A stretch of DNA of 64,000 nt from Drosophila pseudoobscura. Lineage: Eukaryota > Arthropoda > Insecta > Diptera > Drosophilidae. Below are positions 46,301-59,173 of this stretch, piece by piece. Where the stretch lies: positions 16,811,001 to 16,875,000 of the forward strand of contig NC_046683.1 of NCBI RefSeq assembly GCF_009870125.1. The letters are read 5' to 3'. How positions within the stretch are numbered: position 1 is the stretch's first letter; the number at the start of each line of letters is the position of its first letter. The notes below the pieces were generated by a model that ran no database searches, had not been told where the DNA came from, and worked only from the letters and a program-made list of their open reading frames with translations. A program made the translations under genes and the position numbers.

Positions 46301-48614
46301 CTGCCCTTTATTGATTGGGGGGCAGCTGTTGGCATTGTGCTGAGTTATTGGGAGGCCGATTATGAACGATGCCCGTCTGAGGTTTCACTTTCCAGCCACA
46401 CAATTACAATAAATGTCTGGGAGTAGGGTACAAATTTGTTTATAAATGTCGGATGGTATTTATTTGTTGACTCCGTCATCGATTTGTCATTGTTCGGCTG
46501 GTGCCAAGCTCCCAAATTTACGATACTTGTGACAATTTAGCTTTCCTCTCCCCAAATCTCTCGCCGGGCCGAAGGTGAAGGGTTGACAATGGGCCACAGA
46601 ATGGCCTGGTATGGCAACAAAAGATCAAAAGACAACATCAAAACTAAGCGATTCCAATTCGAAAGCGAGCAGAAAGATACCGAAGGAAAAAACCCCGCAC
46701 GCACACAAAATTTATGCATAATTTCTGTGACAAATGCCACAAAGGCCGCGAAGAGACAACAAATTGTGAACCAGAAAGCGCCGCATGGAAAGTGTGAAAA
46801 GTGCAGTCGACGGACGCTGCTGCTCAAATGGAAGTCCGACACCATTGATAATTATGTTAATTGTTTGCTGAAGAGACCCCAATCCCAAGAAAAGGGTATG
46901 GGGACTGGCGACTAGGGACTGAGGACTGGCACTGGCATTGGCACTGAGAAATGAAAAATATGATGTGTTCGGCAATAAATAAATTTTCACATTGACAAAA
47001 GACCCAGAAAAAGGGGCGCTGATGGGGGCCTCTAGCCATCTCAGTTTTGTATTGTTCAAGTACTCGTACTCCCCACAACAGAAGCAACAGCAGTCACAGT
47101 AGTAACAGTAACTTTCATTCTTAGACTGTTGATTTGATACAACCGAAAGATACCCATTTGTTGCGCTATACGCCCCCCTCTCTGCCCCTCTCTGCCCCAG
47201 TGTGCCTTTCCTTTTCCACTGCACTGTGGGGCCGCGCCATTTGTTATTTTCTGGCACTTATTTTCAGTGTTTTTGGGTTGCCAGAGAGCGCTTCTTGATT
47301 ATATGGTACCAGCTATTGCAGCTATTGCTGACAGATACAAGCCACAAAGATGCACAACTGCCAACCGCAAGGCAACAAAACAACAAAACAACCAACGACA
47401 CCCCAAGGGGGAGGGCGTTGACAGAGCAGCACCGAACAAGTGAATACTCTAGAATACGCTTTAATGATTAAAACCTAAGTTGGCCCCTCGATAGCTAGCA
47501 GGGTTCCATCGATAGTCTATTGATTCTTTTAACCACGGCATCAGCCCGATAGGTTCTGCTCCATTTTAAAAGAGAGCTAGTATCTTTGGCAAGATTTTAT
47601 CAAGAGTTTGATAGTTCAGTTTAATATATAAATATTTAAATATGTGAATATGTACTAGGATAAGTACACCTCCACTAAACTGATTTTAATACAACACCAA
47701 TGAGGAATACTGGTTAAGCAGTAACTGAAAAATGCAACAGCATCCAAGAATATTTACTTAATTCTACCATCCTTCATTCTATCTATCTTATTCTGTTACA
47801 TAGATAATATGAATGTAGTTCCATAGCAGTCTTGGGCATCAAAAAAGCTGGATAAATTATAGTTTAAGAATCTTTTAATTAAGGTCTCAGTAGTAAACTT
47901 TAAATAAAGCAGTAGGAAACATTTTGTGAGATGTTTTCGCAATCTTTATATAGGCCATAGTTTCCATAGTCCAGAGCCTTATATCTTTGTATTGTATTCC
48001 AAATATTTATATATTATAATTGACAACTTTGAACATACTTTTATACCTATTCGAAGCCCACAAATCTATCGTTATCTTCTGACTTCTTTCTGCTACTTTT
48101 GCCAGACAAGGTTCTCGAGCAAGTGAAAATACCCGCACATCATCAACAGACCCAACTTGATCATGATCATGGACCTGAGCTCGACTGCGTTGCTGGTTAC
48201 ACGATAGCTTCTGCTGCCCCTCCATCCTCGCCTGCTGCTGCTGGGTCTTCTGTAGCCTACCCTCCAGTACCAGTACCAGAGTACCTGTACTCTGTCGTAG
48301 CTCTGGCGGAGCAATTATGATCCGCTAGCTTAACTTTACTCTCAGTTAGCTTGTTCAGAGGCATGTCAACGCCTAGGACAGCGATGGGTGGCACCCAGCA
48401 CTCAACAACCAGCGACCCGCCAATCCATTCCGGAATTCTTGGAAGTACTTCTCGGGCAGCGATCCCGAAGCGAAGATTTCCCATCGGCGAATGTTGGGAA
48501 AAAGTCCCCACTTATGCAAAATGAACGGGCGAGATTTATTTTAATCATTGTTGCCACCGATGTGCCGATGTGTAAAAGTGAAAATGCCCCGGCCCGGCTG
48601 AAATGTATGCAGCC

Positions 48615-48644
48615 GGTGCGGTGCGGTGCGGTGCGGTGCGGTGC
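48615..48644. repeat. (GGTGC)6 pentamer repeat
   Basis: Six perfect GGTGC units, followed by more GGTGGTG-type sequence. Confidence 0.9.
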
Positions 48645-48773
48645 TCGTGGTGTTGGTGGTGCTGTTGGCGGTGGTGGTGCGTTGGGCGGTGCAAATTATG
48701 AAATTAGTATTATGTGAAACGGAGTTAAAAGTGTGATTAAACTGGAGCTGCAGTCAAAGTCAGGGCAGAAAAC

Positions 48774-48846
48774 ATACGAGTACGAGTACGAGTACCAGTA
48801 CCAGTACCAGTATGTATATGAAGCATAAAAATACTCGTACTCGTAC
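48774..48846. repeat. GAGTAC/CAGTAC microsatellite with inverted copy
   Basis: (GAGTAC)n merges into (CAGTAC)n at 48774-48811, and CTCGTACTCGTACG follows in inverse orientation at 48833-48846, so the region could form a hairpin. Confidence 0.75.
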
Positions 48847-51800
48847 GCTTGACGCATAATAAGACCCCCACAAACCCCACCGTCAAGACAATGAAAGTCA
48901 ACTAAGTACCCAAGTGTATGGGTATGGGTATGGGTGTGTGAGGGGCAATTAATATCATTTGGAGCTTGGATACGAGAGTCTCTGAAACGGAGACGCTGAC
49001 GGAGTCGGAGTTGGAGTTGGAGACTGTTTTCCATGTGAGCGAGTCGCCCAAATTGAGATACGTTCGCCAAAGGTTAGACCCTTTGATGCTCAGTTTTTAA
49101 ATGAAACTACCTAAAGACTATGAATATGTTTCGTTGAGATCGGTTGGAACATTTCTAGGTTGGTTCTGGAATATTTAATTCCTGTTTTTCCTAAACCCTG
49201 TTTCTGTGTTTGTAAGAGTATCCAGGCAAATCAAAATATATATAGACAGACAGGCAGATCGGGGATGCCTGGGAGCCAAAGAATTTTGTACATTTTCCCG
49301 AGCTTCCACAGTGGAATTTTGTGCCTGCAGCGAGTGCTATCATCGAATCTGCATGTCCCTGGCTACCCTCGAGTGAGCGACAACAAAAAACCAAACAACA
49401 ATCCCCGCGGCTTATTAGCAATGGCACTTAGAACCAGAGTCTGCAGCTGGAGCCACTGGGGCTCGGTACGAAACGGCACGAAACGGCAGGGAGAAAGTCA
49501 TCCATCTGAATGCACATAGAGACGTTGCGTTGTCACCTGTCGCCCCCGCCACGGCCACCGCCCCCGCCCCCATCGCAAAGCCAACAAAACCGCAAGCGCA
49601 GTCAAGTTTGTTGCCCAAGTCTTTTGTTCTGCAAATGCAACAGCAGCAGCGAAAAAAAACCCGTAGCTAGACTCGGTTTAATGGAAAATTGCGTACGGCT
49701 CCAATCGTAATCAAAGCAATTTCTAAGTGCCCCGGGCCATGGGGCATTGCCCAAAGCTGACTGAAAATGATTTTGATTTTGATTTTCGATATGCTCGTAC
49801 ATGAAGTGTGGGCCCCACATGAGACCGTAAAAAATAAAAGCCAAATATATGTGCATATATGGTTAATTCATATGTATAAAAGAAAATGAGCTGCTCCGGC
49901 AATTAATAGACCATGAACATTTTGCTAGACGAAAGAAAATTGCACAAAGCAAAATCAAGCCGATGCGCACTTATCCACAAATTAAAAAATAAAAAAAATA
50001 AAAATAAAAATAGAAAAAAGAAGGCTTGCCAAAGACTTTCAGTGGTAAAGTATCTTTGAATGTGAATCTATAAATATGAAAGAGCACCTTGGACAATGAG
50101 TTTTTGACAATTAATTTGACAATTGTACTTATTCGTATGTGAAATATCTATTGAGTTTGTTGTGCATTTTGATGATGTATGTATTTTGTAAGGAATGGAG
50201 ATTAAGTAGTAGTAGATTATACTAGAATTATCCAGTCTTGGCTCGAACAAAACGTTAGTAAAACCGCCAGAAAATACAGTCTCCCTGCTTTCATGTTCTC
50301 AACCAGGAAAATACGAACTGTATGAACTTAATAACTGATCACAGAATTGTGATTAAAACACACAAAATGGAACAAGCGGATTTTAGGCATGGCTGGTTTT
50401 GCAAGCCCTAAGACGGGATCATGATTTTTGCGATTTTATTGAGCCTTTTTTGAGGCTAAAACATCGGAGTCCTTTTCAATATTTCGCCTGTTCAGTTGAG
50501 ACGATTATAGGCCTAGTCACTTGTAGAGTTTGCAATCGATAGCAAATATTTTGACTGCGAAAAATACTACCGGACTACGAGGTTTGTTTCTAGGAGCGTA
50601 ATAATAGTACTCCTAATAGTGTTCCTTGTTTTTTTTAATTACTTTTAGATATATTTATGCACATTCCGATGGTTTTCTTAAGCTTACCTGTCAATTCTTG
50701 TCGAATATTAATAACCACTCTCGATCTATTGGCTGTGTATTCCTCTTGGCACCCAAAAGTTATGATTCAGCAAACACTTATCATATTTATCTCGTATTTT
50801 TTCTGTATTTCGTAGCTTGGTAATGAAATTTTTTCAATTTCAAACATTTATAAATAGTTGCCGACAATGATTAACGATTATGAAAAGCAACACCAAAAAA
50901 ATAAACAAAAACTCGGCAAAAACCTAAGGTGTCACGCACTTTAAGTCCGAGGATAGTGTTCACTTCTGAGGGGCACACCGGAGGGGGGAGGACACGGGCG
51001 GTGGCAGTGGCAGTGGCGATAAATCATCCGGAAAATGCACCACTCGCGACAGAGACGATATGACGACAGCGCGACGTACGGCAGGTGCTACAGCGATCCG
51101 TTCGAACACGTTTTCCAGTTACAACGTTGGCAACGGAATGATTTGGCCAAATCTGCAGCGGCTGAAATGAAGCCCGGCTCGGCTCCAAAAATTAACCGAA
51201 AGAGCGAAAGGCAAGGCAGAGAGTCCGTAGCAGAGACTTCGAGCTGGAGACTCAGACACTGAGGCCGAAGAAAGACGAAGAGCGGGAGAGATAGAGAGAG
51301 GCTTTCTCTTGCACTTGCACTGGGACAGCCGGAGAAAAACGCAGATTGGGAGAGCAGCTTTAAGAGCTGGCTGCCACTTTGAATACCCTATATCTGATTT
51401 ATTTGATCTGTGTATGAACAAAACTGTTTAGCTGTTTAGTTGTCATCTTGCCGCAGCTTCTGTTCGGTGGAGTGGAGTGGCAGCCCCCAGCTCGCATAAA
51501 TTTCCATCTCTTAGTGCCATCTTCAATTTTCCAGCACTATATATCACGGCTAATTTTGGATGATTTGGTTGGCCTAATTGATGTGTTAAATAGGATTGGG
51601 GAACAAGGAAGAGAAGGTATGAAAAGAATGGGGATTCCGGTGAAGATATACCAGTCGGAAGTGACTAAAATTGTTCATTATTGCATTATTTGATAAGTTG
51701 GAATTATTAGAAAAAATTGTATATAAAATTTAGCACAGCACATTGATATCATTAGCATAATTCTTGTATTCCAAAAAGATTTACATACGTAGTACAAAAA

Positions 51801-52815
51801 ATTATCGAATATCTTGGATAGTTTATTTCATTTGGGTAATGGGTAATCTATTAAGTTAAACTTCAATCTGAGACACAGAATGACTTGAACATTGACAGAT
51901 TTGAAAAATTAATAACATATCCCTAAGCCGGGAGAGGGATAGGCGGGATAGGAGAGGGCTTCTCTTAAGGATAATGTACCTATGAATCCAACGAAGAAGA
52001 ATCTCAATGTGGAATGTCTCTGGTGCTGGTTCTGTTTTTGATTCAAAGGTTCACCAACACTGTACATATTTCATAAATTACACTGAAACTAGTGGGGAGG
52101 GGACTATGGGGAATGGAGTTTAATCGCCTCTCGGAGAAAAACACTGTGTTTGCTATCTAGAAATTGTAAACATCATTGGACTTGAGTTTGAGTGTGTTTG
52201 TTGAGATTTCCATCTCTGGATGTTTGTCCGGTTTATGAGTTGCGTTTCTGCACTTTCGGTTGCATAAACAAATTTGCTCACTTTCAAAAAAGAAAAAAAA
52301 TTAATAAACCAACTGGAAAGAAAGGAAGACAAGCAGTGGGTGGGTCGCCCACGCAGTGGAGTTGGGCAGCACTGATTGTGGCCATTGCTGGGCATAAACT
52401 GGACGCACAGCGTCCACTGGGGGCGTCTTTTAAGCGCCGGCTGCCATGAAGGGTGCGAAGTGTGGGGAGCAAATCGGAGGCCCACAGGCAAAAATCGGTG
52501 ATGGTTAATTGCCCCTTTGCAATTAATTTAAAACTTTTAATTAAAGCCAAGGAAAACAAAGCGAGAAACAAGACACTGGCCAAGCGTCAGAGCGTCAAAG
52601 ATAAAGATAAATATGAGTTCAGGTCGGAACTATTGAGCGATGGAGTAGTACCAGAGAGAATCTAATGATTGAGCAGGGCAAATTGATGTTTTGGTTTTTG
52701 GCTTTTTACGATTTTTTCGCTTTTCAAATTGAATTTTGTTGTATCTTGCCGAATCTTTGTTATGTATCATATCTTGAGAAGATCATTAGCCGTAGAAGAT
52801 CCACAAGACTCAGAC

Positions 52816-52822
52816 TATAAAT
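52816..52822 (+). promoter_or_regulatory. TATA box of Gly-rich gene 1
   Basis: TATAAAT, with an Inr-like TCACA at about 52848-52852, 32 bases downstream, and the ATG at 52923. Confidence 0.65.
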
Positions 52823-52922
52823 GGCGATGTCTCTTGGTGGACAGGCATCACAAACCATTGGATCTCAGCTCCGAGAACAATCTCAAAACTCAAATCCCGA
52901 ATCTTAATCCAAGTCTCCAAGA

Positions 52923-53688
52923 ATGAAGGCAAGCACCACAGCTCTGGAAGGATCCACAGCCATCTGGACTTCAATTTGATCTTTGTGCTCTTTTTCAGGT
53001 ATTCGTCTGCTTGTTGGCCTCTCTGGCACTGGCTAATGCTGGCGGCTTCCGCGGTGGTGCTGGTGGTGGTGGTGGCGCTGGCGGGGGCTATCTGCCCGGC
53101 GGAGGTCGAGGAGGCGGCGGTGGCGGCTTCGGTGGCCGACCAGCCATTGGAGCAGGACTCGTCTCGCATGTTTCGCAGTCCCATGGAAACACCAAGGTCC
53201 ATATTGGAGGACAGGGACATGGAAATGGTGGTGGGGCTGCAGCTGGCTTATATGGAGCTGGCGGTGGCTCCTATGGAGGTGGTGCTGCATCCTATGGAGG
53301 TGGCGCTTCATCCTATGGAGGTAGCGCTGGTGGACGGGGCGCAGGCTGGCAAGGATCTGGAGTCGGTGGAGGACGCGGTGCCGGTGGCTGGCAGGGTGCA
53401 GGAGGAGCAGGAGGAGCTGGCGGTTGGCAAGGAGCAGGAGGAGCTGGAGGAGGAGCTGGCGGCTGGCAGGGAGCAGGTGGTGCTGGAGGAGCTGGCGGCT
53501 GGCAGGGAGCAGGAGGAGCTGGCGGCTCTGGTGGCAATGCCTGGGGCAACCCCGCCGAGTTCGATTACACAGTTAACCATGCCACCAGCGCTGGCGGCGG
53601 CTCCTATGGCGGTGGTTCTCGTGGTGCTGCTGGCGGCGGCTCCTATGGCGGTGGCTCCCGCGGCGGTGCTGGCTGGTGGAACGATTAG
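52923..53688 (+). CDS. Secreted Gly-rich protein 1 (GGWQGAGGAG repeats)
   Basis: Exon 1 codes only Met-Lys (52923-52928). Exon 2 runs from 52999 to a TAG at 53686-53688. The intron (52929-52998, 70 nt) begins GCAAGC and ends TTTTTCAG, a GC-AG intron. The join gives MKVFVCLLASLALANA, a textbook signal peptide, and no other upstream ATG does so. The mature protein (about 215 residues) is roughly half Gly. It has a conserved-looking patch (LVSHVSQSHGNTKVHIGG), SYGGGA repeats, four to five GGWQGAGGAGGA repeats, and a C-terminus of GGGSYGGGSRG units ending in GWWND. ATTAAA lies about 50 bases past the stop. A tiny first exon followed by a short intron is typical of insect cuticle genes. It is probably an extracellular structural protein of cuticle or a similar matrix. 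Confidence 0.82.
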
Positions 53689-56600
53689 ACCTTTGAAATT
53701 GTAACGAAATCGATAATGAATCTGGACCTAATATGCAATTAAAAATAACCAATCAAAACAGAGTTCGTTTCTTAAATTATTTGAATGCGGTAAAAGCTCA
53801 ACGGCACAACGGCATAGCTTTATCGATAAACAGATGGTGGTTGTGAGCATGGCTTTCAGAAGAAGCACTACCTTCAGAGCTTGCTCCGTAAAACAAAGCT
53901 TTTACGCTGTATCGTGAGCTTTTTCTCACCTTTGATTGCGTTTTGATGCAATGCAGTCGCGACTGAAGCTTTTCTATATCAAATTTATTGAGCATCACAC
54001 TGAAAATCTAGGTGTCTCTGAAGATCAATGGATCCATGGAGGAAACAATCCAGTCCGATTCACCAACTGGAACTGCCTACAGAAAAAGGCAGTGTCTGAG
54101 CTGAGGGACACTGCATACACAGTGATTTGATACAAAAGTAATTTCTATATTTTAATGTTTCGATTCATCTTTTGCAAGAACTCGTTAATGAAAACTACAC
54201 GACCACCAACAACAACGATGGCCCGACATAAGCAGGGTTACCTGTAGTGTAGTTCGGAAGCTCAACGCAGCTTCAACGGTAGATGGCGCCATCTGCGTTG
54301 CCCATTGGCTGCCGAAAAACCCGTTTTCAGTTGTGCACTTTACGCTCTGCCCTTGCGGGGGGACCGACTGGGACGACTACTGAAGGTCAATGTCATTGCG
54401 ACGGAAAGCGAAAGTTGGCGTGGAAAGAGTTAAAAAGAGGAGTAAAAGGAGCAGGGGAAATCAAACAGTTACAAGCCAATCCTCGACACTATCCCACCAG
54501 ACAAACTTTGTTTTCCGCCTTTACATACAAAAACCGAAAAAAAAAACTTGAAGTGGAACAATTGATCGGTTGTCATTGATATAACGCATCGATTTATCGG
54601 TTATATGTAGTATGAAAATATGTGTGCATTGATTTTTTTGTGGTTTTTTCATTTGATTTTGTTGCTGTAGCTGCTGTTGGTGTTGTTGTGTTTTTGTTTT
54701 ACTTCCGCTGGCCGTCTTTGTTTGGCTTTGGATTTCAGCGCTTTTCTTTGTTTGCCTTTGGCTTTGTGCGTTTCTATTCGGCAACTCACGATCGCCGGCG
54801 TCAACGAGTCTCGCGACTGGGTTCGTTCGATTTGCCATGTGCTTGACTCTAGCTCTGGCTCTGGCTCTGCCTGGTGGGTCTTCGTATGAGCTTGGCTCTG
54901 GCCTTTGGGCTCCGAGTGCCTTGGCAGCGATAGCGGCCAGACACACACAGGCACAAATTAAATTACGTTGTTGTACGCTCGCTGATCGGTTTTATGTACA
55001 CAAAAGTATGAGCAAATTATGCGTTCATGTGTGCGGCGTCGCAGGGGTCTGGATGGGAGCCGTTTAAAACTGAATTTTCTTGATTTTTTAGTTAATAACT
55101 ATGATTTTTTTATTGAGTATAGAATTTAAGCCCTACTTGCTATAGAAATGGGCCTGGACGTGGTTGCAAGCCGGAATGATCTAACAGTCGAACAAATATA
55201 ATAATAGCAAATAACATAATATAATAATAAACCGTATTCAATCCAGGAAATGATTTCTGATATGGCATGTAGAAAAAACTAACTTAAATTTTCATGACAA
55301 TAGGTTTCATTAAGACAAGTTTAAAAATGGACACATTAATTTAAAAAAAACCTTATTAATTTACAATTCCTAATTATTCTATTTTTGTATAGAAAATAGA
55401 GAAGACTTATTGGATCTACATTATATAAAATGTTAAAATAGATTTGGTTGACTTTTGTTTAGGAATGAAATGCTCTGAGATTAATAGATTAACTTGCATC
55501 GACTTCTGGTTTTTTTTTTATATTTTGTAGATAGAACTGAAACTAATCCCTGGACGATCCTTTGTGACTCACATCCCAGTAAGTCAATCATTTGGAGCTA
55601 CTATTATCCGGGGAGTTACGTTCCCACGATCTCGTAAGCGGTGTAATCGATTCGCCAGCAATTAACAATCGATGTTTTACGACCCCACCGATGATGTGAT
55701 GATTCTCTGGCAATGCAGTGTAATTTGCTTAAATTTATATGAGTCGGTCCGCCATCAATTAGCTGTTTGGCTGGGTGTACTCGTACATACATACACACAT
55801 AGGTGCATACATATGCATTTACATATGGATATGCAGCCAGTGAGATGGTTATTTATTGTCTTGCCTAATGGCCATAAAACGGGAATGCGAGTGCACTTGC
55901 AAACTTGCAAATTTGCTTGGACTCGAATTAATGCTGGACCAACAATTGAAATATTAAGTATTATACTTGGATATTACCCAGCAATGATTTATGAGTATCA
56001 TCAATTTAAGTTTTAATGTCCAGCTTTAGAGCCATTGCCACAGACGGATGCCCGCCCTTTCTGACGGGATGATGACTCTGCCCCCCCACTGTTGCCCCCT
56101 CCGGCCCGTACTCGTATTTCCATTCACTTTTGTGGCAAACATTCAGCAATCATTTTTCGGATTCGGATTCGTCGGATTCGGTGTTGGTTTCTATTTGTAC
56201 TTCTGTTTACTATTGCACTGGTAATTTCATTTGGGTACATAGCTCGCAATTAAATATGTTAATTCTGTTGGTTTACTAAGTATAATGGAAGCCTTCAGCA
56301 CCTTGAAGGCGAAGCGATGGGAAATAGTTTGCTATGTTCGGCTATTACCGTCTGTAATTTTACCCCATTGTAAGCCACTATATACATACATACATATGTA
56401 TGTATGCATATATTCGCATCTTGATCTAACAATAGGGTAGACATGTTTTTGTGGGCGGGGATGGGGATGGAGATGCCACACAAACGGGTTCATGTTTACG
56501 TTATTCTTCCGAAATCATCGCCTTGGATCTCATCTAAGCTGAACTGAACAGATCTGGACTGAGATACTGAGAGACTGAGAGTGGGTTAACGAGGAAACCT

Positions 56601-58503
56601 TATACATTTCAGCCAGTGAGACGTTCTTATGCCTGGGGCGATATTCGAGACTCATCATAATTCGAAATAAATAATTGACTTCCTTCTGTTTGAACAAATG
56701 AAATAGAAGATGACTATATCCCCAGGCGTGCTTCTATTACCTCTTAGACCAGAAACGAACATCTATTGATATTTGGAGTCGGATTCCCTTCCCTACCTCT
56801 GACTCTGACAGCGTATTACAATCAGGAAACCATCGAATGGCGACAAGCTCTGTGGTCGAGCATGGCCTATCGGGTCTTCCATCTTTTTAGAGGCAATCTT
56901 TTAACAAACGTCTAGCATTAGCTGCTACTTGTTTCGAATTGGCTCGTTTCAGACTCGTTTCAGATTCAATTGATACATGTCCAATCCTCAAGAAGCCTCA
57001 AGATCAGTCGTTCTGTCGATCTGTCGTTGGGTCGGCAGCTTACAGCTTGAAATAGTGGCTGAACCATAATCGAATAATGCGATTATGAATATTCATCGAC
57101 GGCAAACGAGTATGTAAATGCCAAATACACACACGGACTTGCGATATAGAAACAATATTTGTATTTATTTTTTTTTCGGTTTCGTTTCTTTGTTTCGCAT
57201 AAATTTCCATCGGCTTAGGGCAGGGCGTGTGCTGAAGAAGTGCATTGAACCCGTGGGCCATTCGTGTGGGCGGGCGAGAGAATAAGTGAGATTGTTTGTA
57301 TTTAGTTAGTACCGATAACCAGAGGGAATACACAGGCAGGCCTACGGTGTCTGGCCATATCCAGCGAGCGGCTATGCAAATATATGCCAATCCGAGATAT
57401 AGAAATAGAATAGCAGCCAGCGATTCCCAACCAACCGGTTTCGTGTATTAATAAGCGGTGATGTGGAGTCTCACAGCGCTAGAAGTGGGCCCCAAGCCTC
57501 AAAATAGACAAACATAGAACAGATAGGCATATAGACTTAACTAGGCCGTAAAGCAGACCCTAGTTGGACCCTAGTTCTGAGTAAAGTATCTTCCTGATTT
57601 GCTTTCTAAGTGGTGGGCAGGCCTTGGGGCAAGCTTAAGCAGAACACCCGACTCTCCTCCAAGTGGGGTCCATTAATCAGTCTGACACTTGGCGTTGCTT
57701 CTGCTTATGCTTTGGCTCTGCCTTTGGCCAACTGACAAAACATTGATATAAATGTTGATTGTTGTTTGCCGTTTGCGGCGTTGATTATATGCCGATAATT
57801 TGTTTGACTTTCGGCCATAGGCACCGTGGTGCGTGCCCTTCTTAAAAGCGGAAATCAAATATAATATATCCTCCTGCAACTGGAACAACTGGAATTCAAA
57901 TACAGCCCAAAAAGGCACATAAAAAAGAGTAATTTCCTGGGACTCCCAGTATTGCCTCGATTTAGTAGTCCTCGACTATTTGCAGGTGGTTTCCAAAAGC
58001 GCTTGTAACTGATGTAAAACCTTACTCAAGGTTCGTTTTGCCCTGGATATAATTGAGTGCTAAGTATCACACTCCCTGCCCAGCAGCCCGGTGCCACTGT
58101 GCAGACTTGAGAAAACAAAAGATGAAGATCCCCGGCCGCAGAGCACGTCGCGCATGCGCAGCGATTAGCATAAGCAAACAAAAGAACTGCCGGCATCCAA
58201 GCATCAAAGCATCCACGCAGCCAGCAACAAACATGGCCACACGGACATGGGCATCTTCGGCATCTTCGGCATCTGATCGGTTCGGGTCGGTTCGGTACGC
58301 GTCGGCATGGAAATGTGGGTTATTACGAAATCGATAGCGTGCTGCTGCTACGATGCCGCGATGCTGCGTTGCTTCTGCCGCGGCGTCTATCAATGGCTTC
58401 TAATTGGGCGAGGCGTTCGGCGGGTCCATCTCCATCTCTGTCTGGCCAGCAGCACGGGCATCTTCAATTCCGATTCCGATTGCGATTGCTTCGATTTCGG
58501 GGG
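53689..58503. other. Intergenic, no gene seen
   Basis: 4.8 kb between Gly-rich genes 1 and 2. It includes CTCTGGCT repeats near 54848-54870, a 22-bp perfect palindrome at 56385-56406 and TCGGCATCT repeats at 58254-58275. Frames are short or repeat-derived. Confidence 0.5.
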
Positions 58504-58510
58504 TATAAAT
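58504..58510 (+). promoter_or_regulatory. TATA box of Gly-rich gene 2
   Basis: TATAAAT; the Inr-like TTAGTCAAC lies about 32 bases downstream and the ATG follows at 58604, giving a 5' UTR of about 65 bases. Confidence 0.7.
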
Positions 58511-58603
58511 GTGCGTGAGTCTGCCGATGGTGGAATTAGTCAACGCTTCCGCTTCTCTTCGTCAGCAGTCAGCACTAGAGCAGCACATCGCATCGAAATC
58601 GAG

Positions 58604-59173
58604 ATGAAACCCTTTGCCTGCATTCTGGTGATCCTCGCCGCCATCCTGGCCGTTGGTCAGGCCTCCCTTGGCGGTCTCCTCGGAGGTGGCGGTGGTGGAG
58701 GCGGCGGCGGTGGCGGTGGCGCCGGCGGCATTGCACAGCTCCTGCAGAGCAAATTGGGCGGTCTCGGCGGTGGACTTGGAGGAGGACAAGGCGGTGGCGG
58801 CGGATACTCTGGCGGCGGCGGATACTCCGGCGGCGGTGGTTACTCCGGCGGCGGCGGATACTCTGGCGGCGGCGGATACTCTGGTGGTGGCGGATACTCT
58901 GGCGGCGGCGGTTACTCCGGTGGCGGCGGATACTCTGGTGGCGGCGGATACTCTGGCGGCGGCGGATACTCTGGTGGCGGTGCTCCCCAGAAGGTCATCA
59001 TTGTGAAGGTCATCAGTGAGGGACAGTCCGGTGGTTACTCCGGCGGCTACTCCGGCGCCCAGTCTGGAGGCTACTCCGGCGCCCAGTCAGGTGGCTACTC
59101 TGGTGGCTACTCCGGTGCTCAGTCCGGAGGCTACTCCGGCGGCCAGTCCGGTGGCTGGAACAAGGGCTGGTAA
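58604..59173 (+). CDS. Secreted Gly-rich protein 2 (GGGGYS repeats)
   Basis: 189 residues, no intron. ATG at 58604 is chosen over the long open frame upstream because it gives the signal peptide MKPFACILVILAAILAVGQA and lies just downstream of the TATA box. The mature part has a Gly run, a short ordered piece (GGIAQLLQSKLGGLGG), about ten YSGGG(G) units (58792-58980), then APQKVIIVKVISEGQSG and a QSGGYSGAQSGG tail ending GGWNKGW. The hydrophobic KVIIVKV strand between Gly repeats occurs in insect cuticle and silk-like proteins. The regularly spaced Tyr would suit dityrosine or quinone cross-linking; this is inference. The signal peptide (MKxFxC) resembles gene 1, suggesting common origin, but gene 1 has an intron after codon 2 and this gene has none. 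Confidence 0.85.
   Translation: MKPFACILVILAAILAVGQASLGGLLGGGGGGGGGGGGGAGGIAQLLQSKLGGLGGGLGGGQGGGGGYSGGGGYSGGGGYSGGGGYSGGGGYSGGGGYSGGGGYSGGGGYSGGGGYSGGGGYSGGGAPQKVIIVKVISEGQSGGYSGGYSGAQSGGYSGAQSGGYSGGYSGAQSGGYSGGQSGGWNKGW
58792..58980 (+). repeat. 15-bp coding minisatellite
   Basis: About ten to twelve copies of GGCGGCGGATACTCT and near variants, coding GGGYS units. Length is likely to vary among strains. Confidence 0.85.

Larger units (their letters stand above)
43309..52815. other. Gene-poor region, no gene seen
   Basis: 9.5 kb without a supported coding region. Simple-sequence islands include CGACTCCGACTC repeats at 44038-44070, TTTTGG repeats at 44150-44175, CAGCAG repeats at 45085-45118, GCCCCAAGCCCCGT repeats at 45438-45475, (GGTGC)6 at 48615-48644, GAGTAC/CAGTAC at 48774-48811, GGGTAT at 48918-48935 and a GA tract at 51283-51301. 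Non-coding RNAs or enhancers cannot be excluded. Confidence 0.5.

Noticed and set aside
46712..47257. Minus-strand ORF of 181 codons with a Tyr/Cys-rich piece
   Set aside because: The Cys/Tyr run is translated GTAACAGTAA-type simple sequence; no supporting signals.
52976..53704. Longer overlapping ORF of 242 codons across Gly-rich gene 1
   Set aside because: Alternate frame of the repeats (Ala/Glu/Val-rich); the chosen frame has the signal peptide and the splice site.
54521..54946. Minus-strand Gln/Lys-rich ORF of 141 codons
   Set aside because: Derived from TTG/CTG and CTCTGG repeats; start is not ATG.
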